Shown here: positions 24,334 through 33,284 of the stretch, in pieces
How the letters are laid out: every line of letters starts with the position of its first letter
Numbering within the stretch: the first letter of the stretch is position 1
Origin: CAYVIB01 sp964451365
GTDB taxonomy: Bacteria; Pseudomonadota; Gammaproteobacteria; Pseudomonadales; Cellvibrionaceae
Length of the DNA: 64,000 bases
Assembly: GCA_964451365.1 (NCBI GenBank)
Contig: CAYVIB010000006.1
Coordinates: 119,334 to 183,333, forward strand
Direction of reading: 5' to 3'
Translations under genes and position numbers: made by a program
The notes under the pieces: generated by a model
What the model was told of the DNA's origin: nothing
What the model saw: the letters and a program-made list of their open reading frames with translations, nothing else
Database searches by the model: none

Positions 24334-25962
24334 ATGAAAATTTCTGCGTTTTTGTTTATTCCCGCCTTATTGCTTTTCGCCGGGTGTGGTGAAAAAACAA
24401 TGACCAATGTCGAATACGGGAATGCAAACCAGATTCTTTTTGTCGCCAACGGCGATGAGCCCAAAGGCCTGGATCCATACCTCACCACTGGCAGCCCCGA
24501 TCACAATGTAATGCTGGCGCTATTTGAGGGCCTGGTGGAACTCCACCCCAAAACCCTGGAGCCCATACCGGGCGTGGCGGAAAGTTGGACCGTTTCGGAC
24601 GATAACAAAACCTATACGTTTAAGATTCGGGAAAATGCAAAGTGGTCAAATGGCGATCCGGTTACCGCTGACGATTTCGTATATTCCTGGCGCCGCGGGC
24701 TGACACCCACCCTGCCCAACCGCTATGCTTACCTGCTGTACTACGTGGCCAACGCGGAGGCCTACCACAAAGGTGAAATTACTGACTTTTCACAAGTGGG
24801 AATCAAAGCCAACAATCCTTATGAATTGGAAGTCCAGTTAAAAAACCCCACACCATTTTTCCTGCAAATGCTCAGTCACCATTCTTTTTATCCCGTGCAA
24901 CAGGACACTGTCGAAAAGCATGGCGCGATGGACGATGCCCTGTCCAAGTGGACCTTGCCGGAGAATTTTGTCGGCAACGGCCCATTTACCCTAAAGAGCT
25001 GGGAAGTGAACAAGGAAATAGTGGTGGAAAAAAATCCGCACTATTGGGATGCGGAAAACGTGGTCCTGAAGGAAATTCATTTTTTCCCAATTACGGACCA
25101 GCAGAGCGAGGTGCGCGCTTTTCGTTCCGGCCAGGTTCACCTGACCTACACACCGCAAATGGCGATTGAAAAGATCGCTTACTTCCAGGAAAACCAACCG
25201 GAAGCGCTGCGCCTGGTTCCCACCTACTCCAGCTATTTTTACTATTTCAACACCACGTTAAAACCCCTTGATGATCCGCGCGTGCGCCGGGCCATTTCCA
25301 TGGCGATTGACAGGCAATTGATTGTCGACAGGGTGACCAAGGCGGGAGAAGTGCCGGCCTACAGCATCGTGCCGCCCGACCCGCAGGGTTACAAGCCCGA
25401 ACAGTATTTTGAATACGATGTGGAGATGGCACGAGCCCTGCTGGCGGAAGCTGGCTTTCCCGACGGGAAAGGGTTTCCCACGTTCGAAATTCTCTACAAC
25501 ACGCATGACAATCACCGCAAGGTGGCGCTGGCTGTTCAGCAGATGCTGAAAGAGAACCTGAATATTAATGTGCAGTTGGTGAACCAGGAGTGGAAGGTAT
25601 ATCTAGACACCATGAACAACATGCAACACGATATTGCGCGCGGTGGCTGGATTGCGGACTACGTGGACCCGACCAACTTTTTCACGCTCCTGCTTTCCGG
25701 CGGCGGCAACAACCGCACCGGCTGGTCCAACCCGGAATACGATCGCCTTTTGACAGCGATGGAGGAGGCCACAACCGAAGAGGAAAGGTTCGAACTCTTC
25801 GAAAAAGCCAACAAAATAATTATTGACGCAATGCCGTTGATGCCTGTTTATTATTATTCCGATGTCAATCTGGTGGCGCCCAATGTGGAAGGCTGGTATG
25901 ACAATCCTATGCACTACCATCCTTTCCAACACGTTCGCCTGGGCAAGACTCCGAATAAATAA
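24334..25962 (+). CDS. Oligopeptide ABC transporter, substrate-binding lipoprotein
   Basis: 542 residues. A lipoprotein signal peptide ends in LLFAGC (Cys at residue 18). The mature protein is an SBP_bac_5 (OppA/DppA/MppA) fold: EPKGLDPYLTTGSPD, ENAKWSNGDPVTADDFVYSWRR, GNGPFTLKSWEVNKEIVVEKNPHYWD, and VRRAISMAIDRQLIVD. It delivers oligopeptides, possibly cell-wall peptides, to the permeases encoded next. First gene of a four-gene operon (gaps of 23, 2 and 15 bases). The gene order after mltD matches the PA1807-PA1811 region as I recall it. Confidence 0.95.
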   Translation: MKISAFLFIPALLLFAGCGEKTMTNVEYGNANQILFVANGDEPKGLDPYLTTGSPDHNVMLALFEGLVELHPKTLEPIPGVAESWTVSDDNKTYTFKIRENAKWSNGDPVTADDFVYSWRRGLTPTLPNRYAYLLYYVANAEAYHKGEITDFSQVGIKANNPYELEVQLKNPTPFFLQMLSHHSFYPVQQDTVEKHGAMDDALSKWTLPENFVGNGPFTLKSWEVNKEIVVEKNPHYWDAENVVLKEIHFFPITDQQSEVRAFRSGQVHLTYTPQMAIEKIAYFQENQPEALRLVPTYSSYFYYFNTTLKPLDDPRVRRAISMAIDRQLIVDRVTKAGEVPAYSIVPPDPQGYKPEQYFEYDVEMARALLAEAGFPDGKGFPTFEILYNTHDNHRKVALAVQQMLKENLNINVQLVNQEWKVYLDTMNNMQHDIARGGWIADYVDPTNFFTLLLSGGGNNRTGWSNPEYDRLLTAMEEATTEEERFELFEKANKIIIDAMPLMPVYYYSDVNLVAPNVEGWYDNPMHYHPFQHVRLGKTPNK

Positions 25963-25985
25963 TTGTCGATTGGGAAGTTCATACG

Positions 25986-26921
25986 ATGCCGCGATATATC
26001 ATTGTCAGGTTGCTGTCGGCCATTCCGGTATTATTCTTCGTTATCCTGATTACATTCACTCTGGTCCGCCTCGCACCCGGCGGACCGTTTTCCGAAGAAC
26101 GTGAAGTTCCACCCCAGATACTGGAAAACCTCAACAAGCAGTACAACCTCGACGCCCCGATTTACAAACAGTTTTTCGATTACCTGTTCAATCTTGTTCA
26201 AGGGGATTTTGGTCCGTCTTTTAAATATCCAACCCGTTCCGTTACCGAAATTATTTCCGCCGGTATTCCGGTTACGATGGAACTTGGATTTTACGCGCTG
26301 TTGGTCGCGATTGTTATCGGCATTATTGCCGGCGTGACGGCATCGCTCAGGCCGAATACCGTACAGGACTATATTCCCATGTCAGCGGCCATGATCGGCA
26401 TCTGCCTGCCCACTTTTGTACTCGGGCCGTTACTGATTCTCGCTCTCGGAATCTGGTTTGAAGTTTTACCGGTCGGCGGCTGGGGCGAAGCGCCGGGCGA
26501 TAAAATTCTGCCGTCAATCACCCTCGGCGCGGCCTATGCCGCCTATGTGGCAAGGCTGACACGCGGCGGCATGCTGGAAGTACTGTCGCAGGACTATATT
26601 CGCACGGCGCGCGCCAAGGGCGTTCCACAATACAAAATTGTTACCCGCCATGCATTGCGCGGCGGTCTTGCGCCGGTAGTGTCATTTGCCGGGCCGGCGG
26701 CGGCGGGGCTGTTGTCCGGCTCATTTGTCGTAGAGACGATTTTCCGGATTCCCGGCCTCGGCCAGTTTTATTTGCACGCCGCGTTCAATCGCGATTATAC
26801 GATGATTCTCGGTACCACGATTTTTTTCGCCACGTTGATTGTTTTATTCAACCTGGTGGCCGACATTATTCTGGTATGGCTCAACCCGAAACTGCGCAGA
26901 TCGTTCGGTAAGGGAGCATAA
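25986..26921 (+). CDS. Oligopeptide ABC transporter permease, OppB/DppB type
   Basis: 311 residues with about six transmembrane helices. The N-terminus MPRYIIVRLLSAIPVLFFVILITFTLVRLAPG is the family signature. The ABC-interacting EAA loop is YIRTARAKGVPQYKIVTRHALRGGLAPV. Forms the transmembrane pore with the next gene product. A GGGAAG site precedes the ATG. Confidence 0.95.
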   Translation: MPRYIIVRLLSAIPVLFFVILITFTLVRLAPGGPFSEEREVPPQILENLNKQYNLDAPIYKQFFDYLFNLVQGDFGPSFKYPTRSVTEIISAGIPVTMELGFYALLVAIVIGIIAGVTASLRPNTVQDYIPMSAAMIGICLPTFVLGPLLILALGIWFEVLPVGGWGEAPGDKILPSITLGAAYAAYVARLTRGGMLEVLSQDYIRTARAKGVPQYKIVTRHALRGGLAPVVSFAGPAAAGLLSGSFVVETIFRIPGLGQFYLHAAFNRDYTMILGTTIFFATLIVLFNLVADIILVWLNPKLRRSFGKGA

Positions 26922-26923
26922 TC

Positions 26924-27832
26924 ATGTCGAATATCGGTGATACTCCTTCTACCCTGGACCAGACCGCCTTGGACAAATACGAAAAAGGCCGCTCGCTCTG
27001 GCAGGACGCATTTGTCCGCCTGCGCAAGAACAAGCTGGCGATGCTGGGCCTGGTGATTATCATGTTCATGGTAGTGATTGCCATCCTGACACCCTGGATA
27101 GCACCCTATTCCTACGAGGAACAGGATTTAATACTTGGCGCGACACCGCCCTCGGCGGAACACTGGCTGGGCACCGACGTGTTCGGGCGCGATCAACTGA
27201 CCCGCGTACTTTACGGCAGCCGCGTTTCACTAATGGTCGGGTTTATCGCCACCGCCGTTGCACTGCTGATCGGTGTCCTGTGGGGAACCGTCGCCGGTTA
27301 TGTCGGCGGACGTGTCGATGCCATTATGATGCGTATTGTTGATGTGCTTTACGCGTTGCCTTTCGCGATTTTTATTATTCTGCTGACGGTGGTTTTCGGC
27401 CGCAGCTTACTGCTGTTGTTTCTGGCCATCGGTGCAGTGGAGTGGCTGACCATGGCGCGTATCGTGCGCGGCCAGGTACTCTCCCTGAAACAACAGGAAT
27501 TTATCGAGGCCGCCGTGGCCATGGGGCTGTCACGCTGGCAAATTATGCGCCGGCATCTTATTCCCAACGTGCTGGGGCCGATTATTGTTTACACCACGCT
27601 GACCATCCCCAGCGTCATCCTGCTGGAGTCATTTTTAAGTTTCCTGGGGCTGGGTATCCAACCGCCGGAAAGCTCCTGGGGATCGCTGATCTCCTACGGC
27701 GTGGAGACCATAGAGGAGTACCCCTGGCTGCTGATTTTTCCCGGTCTTACACTTTCGATCACCCTGTTTTCCCTTAATTTTCTTGGCGACGGTTTGCGTG
27801 ACGCACTGGACCCGCGCGTTTCCAGGGATTAA
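26924..27832 (+). CDS. Oligopeptide ABC transporter permease, OppC/DppC type
   Basis: 302 residues, six transmembrane helices with the N-terminal OppC_N segment (LWQDAFVRLRKNKLAMLGLV). The EAA loop is EFIEAAVAMGLSRWQIMRRHLIPNVLGPI. GTDVFGRDQLTRVLYGSRVSL is typical of DppC. It follows the OppB stop by 2 bases, with AAGGGAG inside the end of the previous gene. Pairs with OppB in the inner membrane. Confidence 0.95.
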   Translation: MSNIGDTPSTLDQTALDKYEKGRSLWQDAFVRLRKNKLAMLGLVIIMFMVVIAILTPWIAPYSYEEQDLILGATPPSAEHWLGTDVFGRDQLTRVLYGSRVSLMVGFIATAVALLIGVLWGTVAGYVGGRVDAIMMRIVDVLYALPFAIFIILLTVVFGRSLLLLFLAIGAVEWLTMARIVRGQVLSLKQQEFIEAAVAMGLSRWQIMRRHLIPNVLGPIIVYTTLTIPSVILLESFLSFLGLGIQPPESSWGSLISYGVETIEEYPWLLIFPGLTLSITLFSLNFLGDGLRDALDPRVSRD

Positions 27833-27847
27833 TACCCAGGCCCGAAT

Positions 27848-29464
27848 ATGAGTTTGCTTTCGGTAAAAAACCTTAGAACAAGTTTTTATACGCGCGAAGG
27901 CGTGACCATCGCCGTGGATGATTTGAGTTTTGAATTGGAAGCGGGAAAAGTGCTGGGAATTGTCGGTGAATCCGGTTCCGGCAAATCCGTTTCCTGCTAC
28001 AGCCTTCTCGGCCTGATTCCCTCGCCGCCGGGGAAAGTCGAAAACGGCTCAGCACATTTTGCCGGCGTGGATCTTTTGAAACTTTCGGAGAAGGAACTGC
28101 GAAAAATTCGCGGCAATAAAATCTCCATGATTTTCCAGGACCCGATGACCTCGCTCAACCCGTTTATGCGTATAGGCGACCAGTTGGTGGAAGCGCTGCA
28201 GTGCCACCGCAAAGTGAATAAAACCTCCGCCAGAAAACGCGCGATTGCCGCACTGGAAGAAGTGGGCATCCGCAATGCCGAAGCCAGAATCAATGCGTAT
28301 CCCCATGAGTTTTCCGGCGGCATGCGCCAGCGTGTGATGATTGCCATGGCACTGATCACCGAGCCGGAGCTATTGATTGCCGACGAACCCACGACAGCAC
28401 TCGATGTTACCGTACAGGCTCAAATACTCAACCTGATTAAAAAACTGCAGCAATCACACAACCTCACAGTCATTTTTATTACCCACGACCTGGGTGTGAT
28501 TGCAAATATGGCCGATCACATTCTGGTAATGCAAAACGGCAAAGTGGTTGAGGAAGGCACGCCGAATAAAATTTTTTGCCACTGCACGCACCCTTATACC
28601 AAAAAACTGATTAATGCCATTCCCACAACCGGCAAACCGGAAGAGTATAAAGTCGTGGATAAAAACCAGTGTGTCCTGTCGGTTAAAAATCTGCATACCC
28701 ACTTTCCGATCTACAGCAACGGCTTCTTCAAGCGGGTGGTGAGTCACGTTAAAGCAGTGGACGATATCAGTATCGAGATCCGGCAAGGAGAAATATTCGG
28801 CCTGGTGGGCGAATCCGGCTCAGGTAAATCCAGCTTTGGTCGCAGCGTTATCCGCCTGGTCAACAGCCAGTCGGGTTCCATCCTGTTTAACGGTGTGGAT
28901 TTGAGGGCGCTTTCAGAAAACGCATTGAAACAGGCCCGTCGGGATTTTCAAATGATTTTCCAGGACCCTTATGCGTCGCTTAATCCACGGATGACCGTGT
29001 TTGACACACTGGCGGAGCCCCTGCTTACCCACGGCCTGGCGAACAAAAGCAACGTGCTGGAACAGGTGAATATTCTGATGGACGATGTGGGCCTGGAGCG
29101 CAAGCACATCCGGAAATATCCGCACGAGTTCTCCGGTGGCCAGCGCCAGCGCATTGCCATCGGCCGCGCCCTGGCTTTACGACCTAAATTTATTGTGGCG
29201 GATGAACCGGTCTCCGCCCTGGATGTAACTATTCAGGCGCAGATTCTGGAACTGCTCTTGGAGCTGACCACGAAGCACAACCTGACCATGCTGTTTATTT
29301 CCCACGATTTGGCAGTGGTGAGGCATATCTGCGACCGGGTTGCTGTAATGCAGAACGGGAAGATTGTGGAAACCGGAGAAACGGAGAACGTTTTCGCCAA
29401 CCCCGAGCACCCCTACACGCAGAAGTTATTGGAAGCGATTCCGAAGCCTTTGAGTTGCGTCTAG
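27848..29464 (+). CDS. Fused oligopeptide ABC transporter ATPase (OppD-OppF / YejF type)
   Basis: 538 residues with two complete ABC ATPase halves. First half: Walker A GESGSGKS (about residue 40), signature FSGGMRQRV, Walker B LLIADEPTTALD. Second half: Walker A GESGSGKS (about residue 320), signature FSGGQRQRI, Walker B FIVADEPVSALD. Each is followed by the oligopeptide-transporter C-terminal segment (HPYTKKLINAIP; HPYTQKLLEAIP). A single gene thus replaces oppD and oppF. It powers peptide import with the two permeases. Confidence 0.95.
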   Translation: MSLLSVKNLRTSFYTREGVTIAVDDLSFELEAGKVLGIVGESGSGKSVSCYSLLGLIPSPPGKVENGSAHFAGVDLLKLSEKELRKIRGNKISMIFQDPMTSLNPFMRIGDQLVEALQCHRKVNKTSARKRAIAALEEVGIRNAEARINAYPHEFSGGMRQRVMIAMALITEPELLIADEPTTALDVTVQAQILNLIKKLQQSHNLTVIFITHDLGVIANMADHILVMQNGKVVEEGTPNKIFCHCTHPYTKKLINAIPTTGKPEEYKVVDKNQCVLSVKNLHTHFPIYSNGFFKRVVSHVKAVDDISIEIRQGEIFGLVGESGSGKSSFGRSVIRLVNSQSGSILFNGVDLRALSENALKQARRDFQMIFQDPYASLNPRMTVFDTLAEPLLTHGLANKSNVLEQVNILMDDVGLERKHIRKYPHEFSGGQRQRIAIGRALALRPKFIVADEPVSALDVTIQAQILELLLELTTKHNLTMLFISHDLAVVRHICDRVAVMQNGKIVETGETENVFANPEHPYTQKLLEAIPKPLSCV

Positions 29465-29473
29465 CAATTCGTC

Positions 29474-29514
29474 GCCGGGTGGCGCCCGAAGTGTCGGACC
29501 ATCGCTTACCCGGC
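29474..29514. repeat. REP-like palindrome between convergent genes
   Basis: GCCGGGT (29474-29480) pairs with ACCCGGC (29508-29514), with a nested CGGG/CCCG, and is followed by CTACGA. The right arm TTACCCGGCCTACG resembles the conserved arm of enterobacterial REP elements. Located between the transporter ATPase and the RimB-RimK gene, it could also end both transcripts. Confidence 0.5.
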
Positions 29515-29541
29515 CTACGATATTACGGCATATAGGAGGCT

Positions 29542-30957
29542 TTATGCTTCTCCCTTTATGTCATCGCCATTAGCTGCCAAACCCAATTCCCGCTTCCAGC
29601 CAAGGCGCTTTTCTATGGCTGAAATCAGCATCCCCGCCACATCCTTGCCGGTGGCCATCTCGATTCCCTCCAGCCCCGGAGACGAATTTACTTCCAGCAG
29701 CAGCGGCCCCTTGCCGGAACGGATGATGTCCACGCCCGCCACGCTCAAGTCGAGTGTTTTGGCCGCCTTGATCGCCAGCTTGCGCTCATCGGGTGTTATT
29801 TTTGCGATTGACGCCGTGCCCCCCTGGTGGATATTCGCGCGGAACTCCCCCGGCTTGGCCTTGCGTTCGATTGACGCTACCACCTTGCCATCGATGACGA
29901 AACACCGTAGGTCCTTGCCGTCGGCCTCCTTCACGAACTCCTGCACCAGCAGGTTGGCCTGCACGGATTTGAAGGCATTGATCACACTCTCGGCCGCCTT
30001 GCGGGTTTCCGCCAGAACCACTCCCCTGCCCTGGGCGCCTTCCAGCAACTTCACAATCAGTGGCGCACCGCCGACCATATCGATTACGTCGTCGGTATCG
30101 ATAGGCGAGTTGGTAAAACCGGTAACCGGGATATCCAGGCCATTTTTTAGCAACAACTGCAGGGCAAACAGTTTATCCCGCGACTGGCTGACGGCGGCCG
30201 AGGTGTTGAGGACAAACACACCCATGCTTTCAAACTGCCGCACCAGCGCGCAGCCGTAGAAGGTCATGGACGGGCGGATGCGCGGGATAACCGCATCGAA
30301 ATCCGTGAGTACCGTTCCACCCCGGTAATGGATTTCAGGATTTTCGGCATCGAGTTTCATAAAGCAGTGGCGGATATTCAGGAAACGCATGTCATGACCG
30401 CGCTCCTCCCCCGCTTCCATAATGCGCCGGTTACTGTACAGCTCCGGATTGTTTGCCAGTACGCCTATGCGCAGGCCCTCTGGCTGGGCCCTGGCCGCAA
30501 TACCGTAAAACTCGCTGAGCTGCTGGGCGTCGTAGTCGTGAAAGTGGAATCCGGAGCCCGGGTCCACCAGCAGACGCCCCTTCATAGCCTCCCGGCCCAG
30601 CAGCATGCGGTAACCCATGGAATCGCGGTTGGTCAGGGTCAGGTCGATGTCCCAGGTGTTCTCGCCGAGGGTCATCGGCACCCGGATAACAGTGCGCTTT
30701 TCCGTCTCGCCACTGGAACTCTTGATCACCCGGCGGTCGATAATTTCCGCCTCGCAACGGATTACCGTTCTGCGATTATTCTGCAGGGGATGGACTTCAA
30801 AGCTAACCCAGCTTACACCGTGGCGCTTGAAGTGGGTGATATTTACCGCGTGAATGGAAGAGGTCTTTGCGCCGGAGTCTATCCTGGCCTTGATCGCCGG
30901 AATGCCGAGCGAAGGAAAACTGCACCATTCTTCACTGCCGATAACCTGTTTTGACAC
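29542..30957 (-). CDS. rimK: RimB-RimK fusion: retropepsin-like protease domain plus ATP-grasp glutamate ligase
   Basis: 471 residues. Residues about 1-150 are a Zn_protease/DUF785-type domain (RimB): IPAIKARIDSGAKTSSIHA carries the DSG aspartic-protease motif and SMGYRMLLGREAM is the second conserved block. Residues about 160-460 are RimK ATP-grasp: IGVLANNPELYSNRR, IPRIRPSMTFYGCALVRQFE, LLEGAQGRGVVLAET, DLRCFVIDGKVVASIERKA, LLLEVNSSPGLEGIE. RimK adds glutamates to ribosomal protein S6; in Pseudomonas rimA, rimB and rimK are separate genes of one operon. The start is GTG with GGGG 5 bases upstream. Convergent with the peptide transporter. Confidence 0.92.
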   Translation of the reverse strand: MSKQVIGSEEWCSFPSLGIPAIKARIDSGAKTSSIHAVNITHFKRHGVSWVSFEVHPLQNNRRTVIRCEAEIIDRRVIKSSSGETEKRTVIRVPMTLGENTWDIDLTLTNRDSMGYRMLLGREAMKGRLLVDPGSGFHFHDYDAQQLSEFYGIAARAQPEGLRIGVLANNPELYSNRRIMEAGEERGHDMRFLNIRHCFMKLDAENPEIHYRGGTVLTDFDAVIPRIRPSMTFYGCALVRQFESMGVFVLNTSAAVSQSRDKLFALQLLLKNGLDIPVTGFTNSPIDTDDVIDMVGGAPLIVKLLEGAQGRGVVLAETRKAAESVINAFKSVQANLLVQEFVKEADGKDLRCFVIDGKVVASIERKAKPGEFRANIHQGGTASIAKITPDERKLAIKAAKTLDLSVAGVDIIRSGKGPLLLEVNSSPGLEGIEMATGKDVAGMLISAIEKRLGWKRELGLAANGDDIKGEA

Positions 30958-31096
30958 GTTAACCCCGTCTGTTCAAATTTTGCGTACGTTACAGTATCCT
31001 GGTTGGAGCATCAATATGGAGCATATGGCGGGCAACTGCAACGTTGTCCGCTATACAGGGGAAGCAAAATCCTGACCTATCGTGGAAAAAGCTTGC

Positions 31097-33013
31097 TTAG
31101 AATATATATTGAAGGTCGAAATACAGTTTCGCGCTTTTGTCTTCATCCGCGGTGATCGAAGAAACATTGTTGGTAAGCGGTTTGGCAAAGGACAGGTTAC
31201 CGCGCATGGACTGCTTAAAGGAAAACTTAAAACCAAAACCGATATTTGAGAGTTCGGCCGTCACCTCATCGGATTCACCCAGTATGATGGGATGTTTGAT
31301 ACCGTATGCCGCATCGACAAACACAAAGGGCTGGGCTATATCCGCCAGGGTCCCATCAAACATTTCAATTTTATTAAATCCGGGGCCGTTGAATATCCAG
31401 TCCGCTCCAAAGTAAATCGCATCATCCGCGAAAAACCGGTTGACTTCGAACCCCCGCGCTCGCGTGGGGCCGGCGAGGGCCAACTGGTTTACCGGTGATA
31501 GCGCCGTACCCGAATACTGGCCCGCGCTTCTGGCCACAATTCGTGTTTCCGATTTCGCAAACGGCAATTTCAGGAATCTGAGCATGGAGTAGTTATAGGA
31601 AAATATTTCCATTTTTTGTTTCTGGCCCTCTTCCGCCCCGTCGGTCAGGTCGGCCGCGGTCAGGGTGACATAACCCTGATGTAATACACGTCTCTTCTCG
31701 TTAATCTGATCGAAGTTATAGATCAGTTTGTAATTCCTGACCGTGTCTTCCTGACTGAAAGGCTGACGATTACTGTTCACCGCGCTGAAGATGGTTTCGG
31801 TTTCGATTTCCGACACGGTAAAGTCAACGGATCGATTTCGTATCCGACTCCTGGCAATGGCGTAACTTGCACCGCCCTCCAAAACAAACGATTTACCGGA
31901 AATCCGCAAGTTACTGCTTATGGCCTCCTCGTCATCTTCGCCCAAAACAAAATCGTTGGTTGACGCACCGACAAACAGTTTGGTTCGTGGACTGATAATA
32001 TTTGAGGAATAACGAATCGACCCGTATGTGGAATTATCCGGCTCAAAAGAGACCAGAACACCCAACTGAAGCTGGTCGCCAATGCGCAGCGGGTTATGAA
32101 TAAATGCGTCCGCGTAGAGACGGTATTCACCGCTACTGGCCGAGCCGTGGTTATCGATTCGAATATTAGCGTCATACCATTTTTCATTCAGAACATTAAT
32201 ATTCATTCGGGTATCGCCCACCTGCGATCCAGGCTGAAAATATCCCTGCGCCGCAAGACCGGGTAGATCGTTGACCAGATACAAGCGCTCTTCAATATCG
32301 GATGTGGTGACGGGTTCACCCATCGCACTTTTAAAACCGCGTTCAAGCAAAGAACTGGAATAACGTTTGTTGTTTTGCACCTCGACTTCGCCAAGCTCCC
32401 CAAGAAGCAAGGTAAGCGTTACCACCCCATCCCTGACCTGCTGCTCGGGAATGTAGGCTTTGGCGAGAATAAATCCGCGCTCACGGTAATACCGGGTAAT
32501 GGTATCGGCAACGGACTCAATCATCCCAAGTGTGATTCCGCGTCGTCGACGTTGTTCGCGAATAAGAAACACAAGCCGTTGAACCTCAACGGGCCCCACA
32601 TGCTGATCTTTTGTTTCCTCTTCTATCTCTGCAATCAGGTCGGAAAGCTCACTTAATTCACCCAGGGTATAACCCGATTCCAGCAACTCGCCTTCTTCCA
32701 TCAGGTCAAAGCGGATAGCCTCGACCCGCCGAATCAGTTCGTCGCGGGAAATTCCCCACTCGGGATACTCAACGATTCCCTGGATACGGAACTCGCGGAC
32801 GTTCAGGCGTGGACCGGCTTCGGGGTCGGGATCGCGCTCGCGCACACTTGGGATATCAAGATCGAGCAACAGGGTTTCCGCTTCGTACTCGGGCACCTCC
32901 TGCGTGTCCGGCATCTCAAGGAAGCCGGCATTTGCCAGTGAGACAGAAAAAAACCAAGCTAAAAGCACACCAAATTGATGTAAAACTTTGGCGACTGTTT
33001 TATTTATTATCAT
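31097..33013 (-). CDS. TpsB outer-membrane transporter of a two-partner secretion system (FhaC/ShlB family)
   Basis: 638 residues. A signal peptide is cleaved near LANA|GF (residue 29). A periplasmic region with POTRA_2-type domains follows (about 60-230; LNVREFRIQGIVEYPEWGIS, RGFILAKAYIPEQQVRDGVVTLTLLLG). The 16-strand barrel starts at about 250. LALAGPTRARGFEVN corresponds to the conserved L6 loop (VRGY-like, here ARGF). The protein ends in Tyr-Ile-Phe, a proper outer-membrane signature. It would export the TpsA encoded immediately upstream (271-base gap, which holds no gene). No second tpsB is in the window, so it may also serve the truncated TpsA copy. Confidence 0.93.
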   Translation of the reverse strand: MIINKTVAKVLHQFGVLLAWFFSVSLANAGFLEMPDTQEVPEYEAETLLLDLDIPSVRERDPDPEAGPRLNVREFRIQGIVEYPEWGISRDELIRRVEAIRFDLMEEGELLESGYTLGELSELSDLIAEIEEETKDQHVGPVEVQRLVFLIREQRRRRGITLGMIESVADTITRYYRERGFILAKAYIPEQQVRDGVVTLTLLLGELGEVEVQNNKRYSSSLLERGFKSAMGEPVTTSDIEERLYLVNDLPGLAAQGYFQPGSQVGDTRMNINVLNEKWYDANIRIDNHGSASSGEYRLYADAFIHNPLRIGDQLQLGVLVSFEPDNSTYGSIRYSSNIISPRTKLFVGASTNDFVLGEDDEEAISSNLRISGKSFVLEGGASYAIARSRIRNRSVDFTVSEIETETIFSAVNSNRQPFSQEDTVRNYKLIYNFDQINEKRRVLHQGYVTLTAADLTDGAEEGQKQKMEIFSYNYSMLRFLKLPFAKSETRIVARSAGQYSGTALSPVNQLALAGPTRARGFEVNRFFADDAIYFGADWIFNGPGFNKIEMFDGTLADIAQPFVFVDAAYGIKHPIILGESDEVTAELSNIGFGFKFSFKQSMRGNLSFAKPLTNNVSSITADEDKSAKLYFDLQYIF

Positions 33014-33284
33014 AGATACCAGACAAACACTTAAATATTTAGTACGAAAAAATAACCACGGTCAGTCATTCTTGAAAAGAGTTCGCATACACGCAACGGT
33101 GGCGGGAACAATGCTTCCAACTATTTTTATTTTATCAACAACCATACTCATTTATTTCAAATTCGGAATTTAAACTATCTACCCTTGCCAACGAATCCGG
33201 TCGATCCGGCCGAAAGATTTCCTGAAAGCCCCACCGAATCGATCTACCACTTTTGCAAAACCGGCTTAAGTAAGCACCATTTAA

